Shown: positions 28,245 to 38,052, numbered from the stretch's first letter. The stretch: DNA of 64,000 bases from Desulfovibrio sp. A2 (GCF_000226255.1 NZ_AGFG01000070.1:62001-126000); one strand, 5' to 3'. The notes: a model not told the origin generated them from the letters alone. Numbers and translations: made by a program.

Positions 28245-28504
28245 GACCGCATCCTCCGTGCATGGATGGGCGGCGGTGTGCCTGCCGTGGCGCGAGAAAT
28301 GCCGCCGCCCGGCAGGACGTGCCGCTTTTTTCAGCGTGCCCGCCGGTATGCAAAAGCCGTTCACAGGGAAAGCTTTTCCCCTTGTCGGGCAGGCGCCGTA
28401 TTGCGGCACGCGGCCCGGTCTCCGGGGGGCATGCGGACCGGTCTGCGCGCATGTCAGCCAGGGGAGCAGGGCGTTGCGGGGCGGCCGGGCGAGCCTTCGC
28501 GGGT

Positions 28505-29026
28505 TCAATTTCCGGCGGTGTTTCCGCTTCGGCCCGATGCGGGGGAATAGATGATGGCGTTCATGGTGCTGCCGGGAATGGTCTCGAACCCGAAACCCAG
28601 ATACCACGCGGTCAGCGTCCGCTGGTCCAGGCAGCCGTTGCCGTGGGCCAGCGGCAGGGCGTTGGCCACGATGTGCAGTCCGTGCCGTTCGGCAATGGCC
28701 ACGAGCAGCGCCACCGCCTGCGAGCCATGGCCCGCCCTGCGGGCGTCGGAGTGGATTTGCAGCAGCGACATGCGGTCCTGCCAGAAGCACACCAGCATGC
28801 GCACCGGCCCCAGTTGCCGGAAGCCGGACCGGCTGTTCGGCACGGGCGTGGTGTGGCGCAGGTAGCACTGGCGCGCGGCCAGCGTGGCGGGGGGCAGTTC
28901 CGGCGTGAGGGCGGCAGGTGGGGAGCCTGGGCGTGGAGAGTGCGCGGGGCCGTCCACGGGGGGAGGAGGCACCGGACGGCGGACGGCCGCGTTGCGGGTC
29001 GTAATGGGCAGGGCGGGGCTGGTCAT
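28505..29026 (-). CDS. GNAT family N-acetyltransferase
   Basis: 173 residues. The first 45 are Pro-rich and low complexity. The rest fits a GNAT fold: strand-rich LGPVRMLVCFWQDRMSLLQIH, then motif A SDARRAGHGSQAVALLVAIAERHGL (the R-x-x-G-x-G/S acetyl-CoA loop), and the C-terminal LTAWYLGFGFETI element. ATG 29026 has AGGAG eight bases upstream. The substrate is unknown. It stands alone between the coiled-coil gene and a long intergenic region. Confidence 0.65.
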   Translation of the reverse strand: MTSPALPITTRNAAVRRPVPPPPVDGPAHSPRPGSPPAALTPELPPATLAARQCYLRHTTPVPNSRSGFRQLGPVRMLVCFWQDRMSLLQIHSDARRAGHGSQAVALLVAIAERHGLHIVANALPLAHGNGCLDQRTLTAWYLGFGFETIPGSTMNAIIYSPASGRSGNTAGN

Positions 29027-29092
29027 GGTGGATTCTCCTGAAGGGTTGCGGCCGTGGATATGACGCGGCCGGTGTACGGACGACGCAAAAGT

Positions 29093-29121
29093 CCCCCCTT
29101 TCCGTTGCGGGGAAAGGGGGG
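29093..29121 (-). terminator. Terminator-like hairpin upstream of GNAT gene
   Basis: CCCCCCTTTCC (29093-29103) pairs with GGAAAGGGGGG (29111-29121). On the minus strand ACTTTTGCG follows, so it could stop transcription coming from the right. Confidence 0.5.
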
Positions 29122-29348
29122 CGTCCGTGGCCGGAGGGGCCGGATGTGGAAGGACTACCCCCCGTGCGCCTCGCGGGCGGCACGAAGGATGGGGCCGCGC
29201 ACTGCGGCTGGGGAGCGGAGGGCGTCGGAATGCGCAAGGCCGCCATTGGAGGCGGCATTGATGGCGGCGGAAGATTGCTGCGGCCGAGTTGTGGTGCGCA
29301 AGAGGGCGGTCATTGGGGAACGTTCGTGCTTCCGTATGATCTTTCAGG

Positions 29349-29381
29349 TGTCATGCATGCCTTTTGAAGGAATGCATGACA
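29349..29381. repeat. Near-perfect 15-bp inverted repeat (operator or hairpin candidate)
   Basis: TGTCATGCAT (29349-29358) and ATGCATGACA (29372-29381) are exact complements. After one G/A mismatch the inner CCTT/AAGG also pair, leaving a TTG loop. No T run follows, so an operator is as likely as a terminator. Confidence 0.5.
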
Positions 29382-29670
29382 GCGAGTTGTCATCCGATAT
29401 GATTCCATGTCTTGAGCGCCAAGTCAAGGGTGGTTGTCGATATTTCGTGCCTCCTCGTTGCGCCGTCCCGTGATGGTTGTTTTCTTCGTTAATATGGTGA
29501 TGGATTGTTTTGCAATGATGCCGCTGCACAGCACATGAATGTCGCGTTGCGGCATAAAATACTGCAAGGTATATCCTGTGCAGTATGAGGACGGTGTTCA
29601 GGTGTTGGCGAGGGGGAATGGAGAGGAGGCGATGCCGCCCGCGCCGGGGCCGCGCCGCCGGAAGGGTGCG

Positions 29671-30021
29671 TCAGGGCAGGGCCATGCACCCTATGCGCCG
29701 GGCCTGCTCGCAACCTGGGGGATAGTCGCGGCAGAGGATGGGCTTGGTGGTATGGATGGCGCAGGCGCTGAGCCCGTCGGGGCTGCGGCGCAGCCACGGG
29801 CAGTGGCCGTCGTCGCCGCCTCCGCTGCCCCCGCCGTCGGCGCGGGGCGAAAGCCAGACGTCGTGGACCGTGCCCCCCTCTCCCCGTGGGTCGGGCGTTT
29901 CGCCCACCCGACGCAGAATGTCTTCCCGTCCCTCGCGCCGCCAGCGGGCAACGTCTTCCGCCGCAACGGCCAGAAGGTGCAGGGCGGCGCAGCACTTTCC
30001 GCAACGGACACAGGTCGGCAT
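29671..30021 (-). CDS. YkgJ family cysteine-cluster protein
   Basis: 116 residues of the zinc/iron-chelating YkgJ family. Cysteines lie in the order CVRCGKCC at the N-terminus, CPWL and CAIH in the middle, and CRDYPPGC with GC near the end, a pattern that usually binds an Fe-S cluster or zinc. The central loop is Gly/Asp-rich. ATG 30021 has GGAGG five bases upstream. The function is unknown; it stands alone on the minus strand between intergenic regions. Confidence 0.75.
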   Translation of the reverse strand: MPTCVRCGKCCAALHLLAVAAEDVARWRREGREDILRRVGETPDPRGEGGTVHDVWLSPRADGGGSGGGDDGHCPWLRRSPDGLSACAIHTTKPILCRDYPPGCEQARRIGCMALP

Positions 30022-30323
30022 GGCGGCCTCCGTCGGGCTGGGGTTCCGAGCGTGTCCCATCCTAGCGCGGATGCCGGCCCCGCGCCATGAAAATGCGGGG
30101 TGCGCGGTCTGGGTTGGCTGGGCGGCGGCGCGGCGCGCGAGTTTCATTTTTCCACGAAAACACGGGCATGGCGTGTTGCCAGCGGGGTGCGCCGGGTGTA
30201 CGGCAGGAGCAGTCACGGCCGCCCGCGCATCACGGAATGCACCGGGCATGCGCCGTGGCGCGCGGCGCACGGTTCGCGCCGCCTTCATCGCAACGCAACG
30301 CATTTTCCGGAGGTACGCCTTTC
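30022..30323. other. Intergenic region between divergent genes
   Basis: About 300 bases between a minus-strand and a plus-strand gene. It should hold both promoters. Nothing recognisable apart from the CCGGAGG ribosome-binding site at 30307-30313. Confidence 0.35.
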
Positions 30324-30590
30324 ATGTCACATCTCTCGCAGACGGATCCCGACGGCCTTGAAATTCATGACGTTGACTTCATCCAGACCGACGGCATGAC
30401 GGAAGGCACGGGGACTCTGGTCATCGAGATGACCATCGACGACGAGCGCGAGGTGACGCGCATTCACCGGAATGTGCCCGAGCATCTTTACGAGGCGTGG
30501 GAGCAGCACGACTTCGACCCCGAGATGTACGTGGCCGAGATAGAAGACGCCTTCCCCTTCGACGAGGAAGAGGACGACGAGAACGCATAG
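30324..30590 (+). CDS. Small acidic protein of unknown function
   Basis: 88 residues with a high Asp/Glu content; the C-terminus ends EDAFPFDEEEDDENA. No membrane segment, signal peptide or known motif is seen; HRNVPEHLYEAWEQHDFDPEMY looks like a conserved helical core. It is accepted as real because it has a good ribosome-binding site (CCGGAGG, 30307-30313), normal third-position GC and its own terminator. It might be an accessory or DNA-mimic protein, but there is no evidence for either. Confidence 0.65.
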   Translation: MSHLSQTDPDGLEIHDVDFIQTDGMTEGTGTLVIEMTIDDEREVTRIHRNVPEHLYEAWEQHDFDPEMYVAEIEDAFPFDEEEDDENA

Positions 30591-30625
30591 CCCAGGGGGC
30601 TTCTTCCCGGTGTACCTTCGCGGGG

Positions 30626-30665
30626 GCGCCCCGGCGGTTTCAGGCCGCCGGGGCGCGCTTTTGTT
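30626..30665 (+). terminator. Rho-independent terminator
   Basis: GCGCCCCGGCGG (30626-30637) and CCGCCGGGGCGC (30645-30656) form a perfect 12-bp stem followed by GCTTTTGTT. Confidence 0.8.
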
Positions 30666-30842
30666 CGCGCCCTGAAGACCTCGCGGGTCTTCCTGTCTTT
30701 TCGGTCCGTCCCGCAAGAGATTGTAATGGTCCGGACCGGCCCATGCTGCGATACTGTGTCTGCATGGCAGCCCTCACACGTCGGCCAGCGGCGGTGGGCA
30801 CCGGATGACGGGGGAACATCAAGCATACGGCGCGGGGTAAGC

Positions 30843-32486
30843 ATGCGTACGACGAACAATCAACCCTTTGCGCCAGCCCTGGGCGTACGCGGCTGGCTGC
30901 TGTTGCTGGCGCTGGTGACGGGATTGCCCATGACCGTCTTTTCCGCCGTCTCGTTGCTGGAACATATCCGGGCGCAGATGGAGAAGACCGACGGGCAGTT
31001 GCGCCGGTATGTGCTGGCGGCCGCCACGGACCTCGACGCCAAGCTGTCCTTCAAGGCGGCCATGCTTCAGGCCCTGGTCGCAACGCAGAACAGGCCCCGC
31101 GTGAATGTGGAACTGCTGTACGAGCATGCCAAGGGCGTCGAGACCGTGCTGCCGGACGTGCAGACCCTGTCGCTGGTGAACCGCGCGGGGGAGCAGGTGT
31201 TCAACACGCTGGAGCCGTATGGCGCGCCGCTGCCCCGTACCGGCGATATGGAGTCGGTGCAGCAGACCTTTCGTGACGACCGGCCCACGGTGTCCGGCCT
31301 GTTCACCGGAACCATCACCAGCCAGCCGGTCACGGCGCTGGGGGTGCCGTTGCGGATTTCACGGTCGCCGCGCTACGTGCTGCGCATGATCACCCCGGTG
31401 GAGGAATACGCCAGGCTGCTCGGCGAGCAGCACCTGCCCGAGGGGTGGGCCTCCACGCTTTTCGACGCCAACGGCGTCGTCCTGGCCTGCACCAGGAATC
31501 ACGAACAGCACACGGGGCTGCCGGTGTCCTCCGTGCTGTTCGACGTCCGTGATTCCAACCGCGTGGTGGAGGCCGTGAACCAGGAAGGGGTGAAGGTGCG
31601 CTTCGCCGTGGCCCCCGTGAAGGACTGGGGTTGGCATGTGGTGGTGCACGTGCCCGTGACCACGCTGTATGCATCCATGCACGTCTACCTGCTGCGGCTG
31701 GTCGCCATCGGCGTGTTTTGCGTGATCTGCGGATTTGCCGGGGCGTGGCTGCTGTCTCGCCGCTTCGCCGCCGAGGTGGATCTGGCGGCGCGCTCGTGCC
31801 TGCTGCCCGAACCGGGTGGCCCGCAGGCGGGCCGCCCCACGTTGGTGCGCGAACTGCGCCAGGTGGGGGACGAACTGGCCGCCGCCCGCGAGCGCGAGGA
31901 GGTGGCCTTGCGCGACGGCCTGACCGGCCTTGCCGGGCGCGCGCTGTTCTTGCGCCACGCCCGGCGTCTGCTGGCGTCGTGCCGCCATGATCCGGCGGTG
32001 CGGCTGGCGGTGCTGTTCATCGATCTTGATGGGTTCAAGGAGGTCAACGACCGCTACGGCCACGCCGAGGGCGATGCGGTGCTGCGCCGCACGGCGCGGG
32101 TGCTGGAGGACGTGGTGCGGGCCTCGGACGTGCTGGGCCGCATGGGGGGTGACGAATTCGTGCTGTGTCTGGCCCTGCGGGCGGAAACGGCGTGCGAGGT
32201 GGTGCGCGGCGTGGCTGCGCGCGTGGTGTCCGGCGTTTCGCAGATCGGGTTTGGCGTGGGGTGCAGCGTGGGCATATCGCTGGGGCCTCCGGGCATGCCC
32301 CCGGCACCGGAGGAGGGAGGGGGGGATGCGTCTCCCGCGTCCTCCGCATTGGGCGGCGACAGAGAGGACGACGATGCCCCGGCCGACCTGCAGGTCCTGC
32401 TGGAACAGGCGGACAAGGCCATGTACGCGGCCAAGCAGGCGGGAAAGAACAGCTACCACCTGCTCGACATGTCGGTCTGCGGCTAG
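30843..32486 (+). CDS. Membrane diguanylate cyclase with periplasmic cache domain
   Basis: 547 residues. A first transmembrane helix (about 15-38), a periplasmic dCache-like sensor (about 40-285), a second helix (about 283-305, LVAIGVFCVICGFAGAWLL), a short signalling helix, and a GGDEF domain (about 355-545). The active site is intact (RMGGDEFVLC), the metal strand is VLFIDLDGFKEVND, and an RASD inhibitory I-site lies five residues before GGDEF, so it should make c-di-GMP with product feedback. ATG 30843 is preceded by a weak GGGGTAAGC. No partner gene is adjacent; the next gene is convergent. Confidence 0.85.
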   Translation: MRTTNNQPFAPALGVRGWLLLLALVTGLPMTVFSAVSLLEHIRAQMEKTDGQLRRYVLAAATDLDAKLSFKAAMLQALVATQNRPRVNVELLYEHAKGVETVLPDVQTLSLVNRAGEQVFNTLEPYGAPLPRTGDMESVQQTFRDDRPTVSGLFTGTITSQPVTALGVPLRISRSPRYVLRMITPVEEYARLLGEQHLPEGWASTLFDANGVVLACTRNHEQHTGLPVSSVLFDVRDSNRVVEAVNQEGVKVRFAVAPVKDWGWHVVVHVPVTTLYASMHVYLLRLVAIGVFCVICGFAGAWLLSRRFAAEVDLAARSCLLPEPGGPQAGRPTLVRELRQVGDELAAAREREEVALRDGLTGLAGRALFLRHARRLLASCRHDPAVRLAVLFIDLDGFKEVNDRYGHAEGDAVLRRTARVLEDVVRASDVLGRMGGDEFVLCLALRAETACEVVRGVAARVVSGVSQIGFGVGCSVGISLGPPGMPPAPEEGGGDASPASSALGGDREDDDAPADLQVLLEQADKAMYAAKQAGKNSYHLLDMSVCG

Positions 32487-32518
32487 CGGACGGCAGGGGA
32501 GGAAGTTTGTACGGGGCG

Positions 32519-33922
32519 TTATCCTTCGTCCCCGTTGCCGTCGCCGGGGCGCTGTTCGCGGAGTTTGCGAAAGATGGTGGTGCGGCTGACCTTGAACAGG
32601 TGGGCCACCTTGTTCACTGAGCCGTGCCGGGCGATGGCCCGTTCCAGAATCTCGCGCTCGATCTCGTCCATGATCTCGCGCAGGGCGCGCGGTTCCTGCA
32701 TGCCGGGCATGGTGTAGGCGTGGCCGGGGCGGCAGGCCTCGGCCATGTGCGGGGGCAGGTCGGCGCAGGTGATGGTGGGCCTGTCGCCGGTAACCACCAT
32801 GCCCTGCAGGAAGTTCTGCATCTCGCGCACGTTGCCGGGCCAGCGGTAGTTTTCCAGCGCTTCCAGCGCCGATTCGGCGATTTCCATGGAGCGCCGGTAC
32901 TTTGCGGCGTAGCGCTCCAGGAAGTGGCGCGCCAGCGGCGCTATGTCCTCGCGCCGTTCGCGCAGCGGCGGAATCTGCAGCACCGCCACGCTGAGCCGGT
33001 AGAACAGGTCGCTGCGGAATTTGCCGGTGCGCACGTCGTCGTCCAGGTCGCGGTTGGTGGCGGCGATGATGCGCACGTCCACCTTGCGGGGCTGGCCCGC
33101 GCCCACGCGGGTCACCTCCTGGTCCTGCAGCACGCGCAGCAGCTTGGTCTGCATGGACAGCGGCAATTCGCCTATTTCGTCCAGAAACACGGTGCCGCCG
33201 TCGGCCATTTCGAAATAGCCCGCCTTGCCTTTGGCGTTGGCCCCGGAAAACGCCCCCGGCACGTACCCGAACAGTTCCGACTCGATGAGATTGGGCGCGA
33301 TGCTGCCGCAATCGACCTTCAGGAACATGCGTTCGCTGCGGGGGCTGTGTTCGTGCGCCAGGCGGGCCAGCACATCCTTGCCCACCCCGGTTTCGCCCAG
33401 CAGCAGGAGCGTGGCGTCGGTGTCGGCCACCCGTTGCAGCCTGCCCACCAGTGAGAGCATGGCCGCGCTGCGGAAAATGGGCTGCGCGGGCGAGGCGCTG
33501 GTCTGGATCATGCTTTCCAGGCGCTCGTGGAATTCGTCGATGAGCTGTTTCTGCTGGGCGATCTGGTCGCGGAACTGGGTGATCATGGTGATGTCGCGGG
33601 CGAAGGTGACCACCAGGCACACTTCGCCCTCCTCGTCCAGCACGGGGTAGCCGCGCAGGATGACCTTCTTCTCGCCGCGCACGTTCTGCACCGAGGTGGA
33701 CGGCCGCTTCGAGCGTACGATCTCGGGGTTGAGGATGCGGTCGAAGACCCCCTCGTCCACCAGCGCGTGGACGTTGCGCCCGCGCAGGTCCTGCTGGCGC
33801 AGGCCGGTCAGCTGTTCGTACATCCGGTTGACCAGCAGGGTGGTGCCATCACGGTCCGAGATGTAGATGCCGTCGCTAAAGATGTCGATGATCTTCTTGA
33901 AATGCTTTAATATCTTTTCCAT
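32519..33922 (-). CDS. PAS-domain sigma54-dependent transcriptional activator
   Basis: 467 residues. A PAS sensor (about 1-125; [24 protein letters not shown]) is followed by an AAA+ domain (about 145-375) with Walker A GETGVGKD (176-183), the sigma54-contact loop GAFSGA (223-228, a Ser variant of GAFTGA) and Walker B GGTVFLDE, then a Fis-type helix-turn-helix ([20 protein letters not shown]). There is no receiver domain, so it senses a ligand or redox state directly. It lies 170 bases downstream of islB in the same direction. It is the likely activator of the three sigma54 promoters at 37893, 38212 and 39528 (inference from position and sites). Confidence 0.88.
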   Translation of the reverse strand: MEKILKHFKKIIDIFSDGIYISDRDGTTLLVNRMYEQLTGLRQQDLRGRNVHALVDEGVFDRILNPEIVRSKRPSTSVQNVRGEKKVILRGYPVLDEEGEVCLVVTFARDITMITQFRDQIAQQKQLIDEFHERLESMIQTSASPAQPIFRSAAMLSLVGRLQRVADTDATLLLLGETGVGKDVLARLAHEHSPRSERMFLKVDCGSIAPNLIESELFGYVPGAFSGANAKGKAGYFEMADGGTVFLDEIGELPLSMQTKLLRVLQDQEVTRVGAGQPRKVDVRIIAATNRDLDDDVRTGKFRSDLFYRLSVAVLQIPPLRERREDIAPLARHFLERYAAKYRRSMEIAESALEALENYRWPGNVREMQNFLQGMVVTGDRPTITCADLPPHMAEACRPGHAYTMPGMQEPRALREIMDEIEREILERAIARHGSVNKVAHLFKVSRTTIFRKLREQRPGDGNGDEG

Positions 33923-34063
33923 GGTGCGGTGTTGGCCCCCGGAAGGATGCGACGTTGGGCGGGCAGGTGCGGAAGGCGTCACAGACCCCGCTGGCGTATG
34001 GCGAGCGCCGCGCCGGAGCAGGGTCGGCCAACCGTACGGCAGTAAGGGGGGCGGCGCAAGATG

Positions 34064-34087
34064 GCCCCGGCGGCAAGCCGCCGGGGC
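34064..34087 (-). terminator. Hairpin after islB
   Basis: A perfect 10-bp stem, GCCCCGGCGG/CCGCCGGGGC, with a CAAG loop directly follows the islB stop codon on the minus strand. There is no T run, so it may reduce rather than stop transcription into the regulator gene. Confidence 0.5.
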
Positions 34088-34091
34088 TTGT

Positions 34092-35024
34092 TCATGCGTC
34101 GCCCCCCCCGCGTGCGGCCACGAGGCGCAGCAGTCCCGACATGCGCGCCTCGTCCAGTCTGGCTTCGCCCATGGGGGCCTCGCGTCCGAGAAAATGGTAC
34201 TTCTGGGTGCCCAGCCGGTGGTAGGGCAGCAGGTGGTATTCCACGCGGGGATACGGCGCGAGGAAGGCGAGAATGGCCGCGATGTCCCCTTCTGCATCGT
34301 TGAAGCCGGGGATGACGGGGGTGCGCACCATCACGTGCAGCCGGGGGTGGTGCTCCATGACCCGCAGGAAATTCTCGATGATCAGCGCGTTGGAAACGCC
34401 GGTCCCGGCCTCGTGCCGGGCGGGGTCCATGTGTTTCAGGTCGAACAGCAGGGTGCGCGAGAGGGCGCAGGCCTCGTCCAGCACGTTCCAGTCCACGTGC
34501 CCGCAGGTTTCCACGGCCGCGCCGATGCGCCGCTTGCGCGCCTCGCGCAGCAGTGCCAGGGCGAAGTCGGCCTGCAGCAGCGGTTCGCCGCCGGAAAGGG
34601 TCATGCCCCCGCCCGAGCGGGCGTAGAACGGGCTGTCCTGTTCCACGGTGCGCAGCACGTCGGCCACGGTGCGCCGCCCCCCGTAGGTGATCAGCGCGTT
34701 GGACGGGCAGACCGAGGTGCAGTCGCGCGTGCATTCCACGCACAGCGCTCGGTCGATGACGATGCGGTCGTCCTCCCCGCGCGAGATGGCCCCGGAAAGG
34801 CACATCTCCACGCAGCGCACGCACTCGGAAAGGCCCAGGCACCGCCCCCGGTTGTAGGCCAACTGGATGCGTTTCGCCTGGGATTCCGGGTTGCTGCACC
34901 AGTCGCAGCGCAGCGGGCATCCCTTCAGGAACACCACTGTGCGGATGCCCGGTCCGTCATGCACGGAATATTTCTGGATATTGAAGACGATGCCGGTGGC
35001 GGGGGAGTCGTCCTTGGCGGTCAT
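34092..35024 (-). CDS. islB: Isethionate sulfite-lyase activating enzyme (radical SAM)
   Basis: 310 residues. Radical-SAM activase that installs the glycyl radical on its partner lyase. The SAM cluster motif is CPLRCDWC (Cx3Cx2C, about 36-43), followed by two ferredoxin-like four-Cys sets (CLGLSECVRCVEMC; CVECTRDCTSVCP), the extended form of glycyl-radical activases, and the SAM-binding GGGMTLSGGEPLLQ. It lies downstream of the lyase gene islA on the same strand, separated by 187 bases with a strong hairpin. The identity as IslB rests on its partner's active-site residues. Confidence 0.88.
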   Translation of the reverse strand: MTAKDDSPATGIVFNIQKYSVHDGPGIRTVVFLKGCPLRCDWCSNPESQAKRIQLAYNRGRCLGLSECVRCVEMCLSGAISRGEDDRIVIDRALCVECTRDCTSVCPSNALITYGGRRTVADVLRTVEQDSPFYARSGGGMTLSGGEPLLQADFALALLREARKRRIGAAVETCGHVDWNVLDEACALSRTLLFDLKHMDPARHEAGTGVSNALIIENFLRVMEHHPRLHVMVRTPVIPGFNDAEGDIAAILAFLAPYPRVEYHLLPYHRLGTQKYHFLGREAPMGEARLDEARMSGLLRLVAARGGGDA

Positions 35025-35126
35025 GCGGTGGCTTCCGGTACTGCCCGCGTGGCGGGGTTGGCGAACTGGGGGAAGGACGGCTGGTCAGGTGCGGTGTCTG
35101 GCGCGATGTCTGGCGCGGTCCTGGCC

Positions 35127-35162
35127 GGGGCGTCCCGCCGTGCCTCTATGGCGGGACGCCCC
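35127..35162 (-). repeat. 13-bp perfect hairpin between islA and islB
   Basis: GGGGCGTCCCGCC (35127-35139) and GGCGGGACGCCCC (35150-35162) pair perfectly around a 10-base loop. It follows the islA stop codon. Such structures often stabilise the upstream message or attenuate the downstream gene, which would fit a need for much more lyase than activase. Confidence 0.6.
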
Positions 35163-35211
35163 GGAACGCCGGACGGAGGATCGGTTCGTCCGGCGCGGGG
35201 ATGCACGTTCG

Positions 35212-37707
35212 CTACATGGTGCCGTGTTCGGTCCGGGCGATGAGGTCGTTCTGCAGGTCGGGCGAGAGGTCCACGAAGTAGGCGCTGTACCCGGCAATGC
35301 GCACGATGAGGTTGCGGTACTTCTCGGGGTCGCGCTGGGCGGCCAGCAGGGTTTCGCGGTTGATGACGTTGAACTGCACGTGCCACAGCTTGAGGTCGCA
35401 GAAGGTGCGGATGAACGAGACCAGCTTCTGGGTGCCGTCGTCGCCTTCCAGGCACTTGGGTGTGAACTTCAGGTTCACCATGCGCGCCGCGCGTGCCCGC
35501 TGGCCGTAGTTCTTGGAGTGGAAGTTGGACAGCAGCACCGCCGTGGGGCCGTTGACGTCGGCCCCGTGCGAGGCGGAAGAGCCGTCGGACAGCGGGGTCC
35601 ACGCCTTGCGGCCATTGGGGGTGGCGCTGACCACCTTGCCGAACGGCACGTGCGAGGTGAACGGCACGTAGCGCACGTCGTTGTGCATGCCGAGGTCCCT
35701 GGAGTAGCGGACCCCGTATTCCACGGACAGCCGGTCGATGTCGCGGGCGATGGCGTCGGCGTATTCGTCGTTGTTGCCGTAGCAGGGCGCGTTGCGGAGC
35801 ATCTGGCGCACGTCCTCCCTGCCCTCGAAGTTGCATTCCAGGGCCTCGATGACCTGGGCCATTGTCAACGCGCCGTCTTCGAACACCACCTTCTTCAGCG
35901 CCGCCAGCGAATCCACCACGGTGCCGTAGCCGATGTACTCGAAGTAGCCGAGGTTGATGCCTTCCGGAATCTGCGGGGTGTGCAGATCCAGGCAGTGCTT
36001 CATGCACAGGTCGTGCAGGGTGGAGCCCATGGGCTGGGCGAAGTGGCGGGCGCGCAGGTTGTTGATGATGTGCTGCTGCATGAAGGCCGTCTTCAGGAAC
36101 AGCGTGTGCTGGGCCACGTAGGCGTTCCACAGGTCGTCCCAGGTCTTGAACCCGCGCGGGTCGCCGGTGTGCTCGCCAAGGTCGGCCTCGCCGTACTTCT
36201 TCATGCGCCCGTTGTAGAGCACCATCTCCAGCGCGGCGGCGAAGTTGATGTAGGCCCCGCCGGACGTGTAGGTGTCTCGGTTGGGCATGCGCGCCTCGGT
36301 GCAGCCCGACACGGCGTAGTCGTACGCCTCCTCGAAGGTGGCCCCCTTGGAGACGTAGAGGGGGATGATTTCCTCGTCGTTGATCAGCTTGGGAAAGCCC
36401 GAACCGTCCTTGATGGTTTCCGCCACTTCCCACAGGTAGCGTTCCGGCGCGCGGGAATGGATGCGCGCCGCAAGGTCGGGGTAGTGCAGCGGGAATTCTC
36501 GCTTGGACTTCAGGAACAGGTAGGTCAGGTCGTTGGTGGCGTCGCTGCCTTCGGGGGTCTGGCCGCCCACGGTCACCGCCTCCCAGTGGGCGTAGCCTTC
36601 GTTGAAGGCCCCGCCGGTGGGCGAGATGTACAGGTCGATGAACTGGGCCATGCCCACCCACATGCACTCGATGAGTTCGAGGGCCTCGTCTTCGGTCAGC
36701 GTGCCTTCGGCCATGTCCTTGGCGTAGAGGGGGTAGAAGTACTGGTCCATGCGCCCGTTGGAGACGATGGTGCCGGTCTTCTGCTCCATGCGCGAGAACA
36801 TCTGGGTGAACCATTGCGACTGCACCGCCTCGCGGAAGGTGCGGGCCGGGTGCTCGGGCACGCGGTCGCAGATGTCGGCCATGGCCAGCAGTTCCGCCTT
36901 GCGGGCGGGGCTGGTTTCCGCCGCCGCCTTTTCGCGGGCCAGGGCGGCGTGCCGCCTGGCCCAGGTGATCACGGCGTCGCACACGATGGTCACGGCTTCG
37001 AGGAAGGGGCGCTTCTCGCAGTTGTCGGCGGGACTCAGCGGGTCCAGGGTGGCCAGCTTGTCCAGCGCCTCCTGCTTCAGGCCGCCGAAGCCCATGCGCA
37101 GCACCTTTTCATAGTCGTGCACCCACTGGATGGACGAGCGGAACGACGAGGTCTCGTTGACGATGAACCGCGAGTGCAGCCCGTCGGGGTCGTCGTAGGT
37201 CAGCTTGTGCACTTCGGGGGGCAGGGCCATGTTCAGGTGCTCATGGTAGGTGCGGCCCTTCCAGAAGGGGGCTATTTCCTCCACCACGACCCGTGCGTCC
37301 TCGGGCGTGATGGTGAAGGGCGACTCGGTGCGCTTCGGCAGGTCTTCAATGGCAAGGCCCAGGAAGTCGCCGTCCAGTTCCGGGTACAGGATGCCGTACC
37401 GGCCCTGGGCCCCGGCGCGGCCCGCCAGCAACTGGTGGTCGTCGATGTACACGGTGATGTTCTCGGCCACGTGCAGCATGGCCTTCGCCCAGCGCAGCAC
37501 CAGGGGCTGTCCTTCGGTGACGCGCATGGATCGGGTGAAATATCTGGCGCGTTCCACGTCGATGCGCGGGCGCAGCCCCTCGAAGGATTCGAGGATGGTG
37601 AACACCCGCCGGTGCCCGGCGCGGTAGCGGTCCTCCTTGCCTTCCATCTTGTCGTACAGGCGCTGTTCGTGCGGGGTCATCACCTCGCAGCATTCGGGAT
37701 TGCGCAT
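35212..37707 (-). CDS. islA: Isethionate sulfite-lyase (glycyl radical enzyme)
   Basis: 831 residues. It cleaves isethionate (2-hydroxyethanesulfonate) to acetaldehyde and sulfite, the sulfite serving as respiratory electron acceptor. The glycyl-radical loop is [13 protein letters not shown] (Gly806), and the thiyl Cys/general-base Glu are in GCTEARMP (Cys469, Glu471). The substrate residues recalled for Bilophila IslA (Arg189, Gln193, Trp374, Arg678, Phe682, with Cys468, Glu470, Gly805) appear here shifted by exactly one: Arg190, Gln194, Trp375, Arg679, Phe683. This separates it from pyruvate formate-lyase and choline TMA-lyase. ATG 37707 has AGAGGTGA upstream. A sigma54 promoter lies at 37893-37909. 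Confidence 0.9.
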   Translation of the reverse strand: MRNPECCEVMTPHEQRLYDKMEGKEDRYRAGHRRVFTILESFEGLRPRIDVERARYFTRSMRVTEGQPLVLRWAKAMLHVAENITVYIDDHQLLAGRAGAQGRYGILYPELDGDFLGLAIEDLPKRTESPFTITPEDARVVVEEIAPFWKGRTYHEHLNMALPPEVHKLTYDDPDGLHSRFIVNETSSFRSSIQWVHDYEKVLRMGFGGLKQEALDKLATLDPLSPADNCEKRPFLEAVTIVCDAVITWARRHAALAREKAAAETSPARKAELLAMADICDRVPEHPARTFREAVQSQWFTQMFSRMEQKTGTIVSNGRMDQYFYPLYAKDMAEGTLTEDEALELIECMWVGMAQFIDLYISPTGGAFNEGYAHWEAVTVGGQTPEGSDATNDLTYLFLKSKREFPLHYPDLAARIHSRAPERYLWEVAETIKDGSGFPKLINDEEIIPLYVSKGATFEEAYDYAVSGCTEARMPNRDTYTSGGAYINFAAALEMVLYNGRMKKYGEADLGEHTGDPRGFKTWDDLWNAYVAQHTLFLKTAFMQQHIINNLRARHFAQPMGSTLHDLCMKHCLDLHTPQIPEGINLGYFEYIGYGTVVDSLAALKKVVFEDGALTMAQVIEALECNFEGREDVRQMLRNAPCYGNNDEYADAIARDIDRLSVEYGVRYSRDLGMHNDVRYVPFTSHVPFGKVVSATPNGRKAWTPLSDGSSASHGADVNGPTAVLLSNFHSKNYGQRARAARMVNLKFTPKCLEGDDGTQKLVSFIRTFCDLKLWHVQFNVINRETLLAAQRDPEKYRNLIVRIAGYSAYFVDLSPDLQNDLIARTEHGTM

Positions 37708-37892
37708 CTCGCTCACCTCTGATCCGTTTTGATGTTGTCTCGACTGACCGCTTTCGTGCGGCGGTCGGTGGCAGAAAAGGTATTCCTCGTCGGGGGGGCG
37801 GTGCGCCGTGGCCCGTGAAAAGGGGGGCCATGCGGCGGTGTCCTGTTCGGGCGTGCAGCGGCGCTTTTGCCCGGGTGCGTCGCCGCCATCAC

Positions 37893-37909
37893 TGCACCGA
37901 CCGTGCCAA
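37893..37909 (-). promoter_or_regulatory. Sigma54 (-24/-12) promoter of islAB
   Basis: On the minus strand the site reads TTGGCACGGTCGGTGCA, with GG and GC exactly 10 bases apart; it differs from the consensus TTGGCACG-N4-TTGCA at one base. Transcription would start near 37882, giving a leader of about 175 bases. Confidence 0.8.
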
Positions 37910-38020
37910 GGTGGCGGACATGCTCCGAAGCGGACATGCCGGATGCGAAGATCCTTTGAGGACGGCGGGTTGGCCTGTGGTCGCCGGAGCGTGGGCGGCG
38001 CGGCCCGGCGCAGGGAAGGT

Positions 38021-38052
38021 GCGGTCATGTTACGGGAGTGCAACATGACCGC
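38021..38052. promoter_or_regulatory. Probable activator-binding site (UAS) between divergent sigma54 promoters
   Basis: GCGGTCATGTT (38021-38031) is the exact complement of AACATGACCGC (38042-38052). The core is ATGTTAC-N6-GCAACAT. It lies about 130 bases upstream of the islA promoter and 175 bases upstream of the plus-strand promoter at 38212, the usual distance for a sigma54 activator. A second GCAACAT half-site with a degenerate partner is at 38093-38112. Confidence 0.65.

Larger units (their letters stand above)
29027..29670. other. Long intergenic region, partly AT-rich
   Basis: About 640 bases without a convincing gene. It holds two hairpins (29093-29121 and 29349-29381). The part from about 29380 to 29600 is clearly richer in A and T than the surroundings and may carry promoters. 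A 139-codon open frame at 29054-29473 has poor composition and no ribosome-binding site. Confidence 0.5.

Noticed and set aside
29054..29473. A 139-codon open frame in the long gap.
   Set aside because: No ribosome-binding site, composition unlike neighbours, and it spans two hairpins.
35212..37707. Pyruvate formate-lyase or choline trimethylamine-lyase as identity of the glycyl radical enzyme.
   Set aside because: Pyruvate formate-lyase has two adjacent active-site Cys, absent here; choline lyase has other choline-cage residues. The IslA residue set matches fully.
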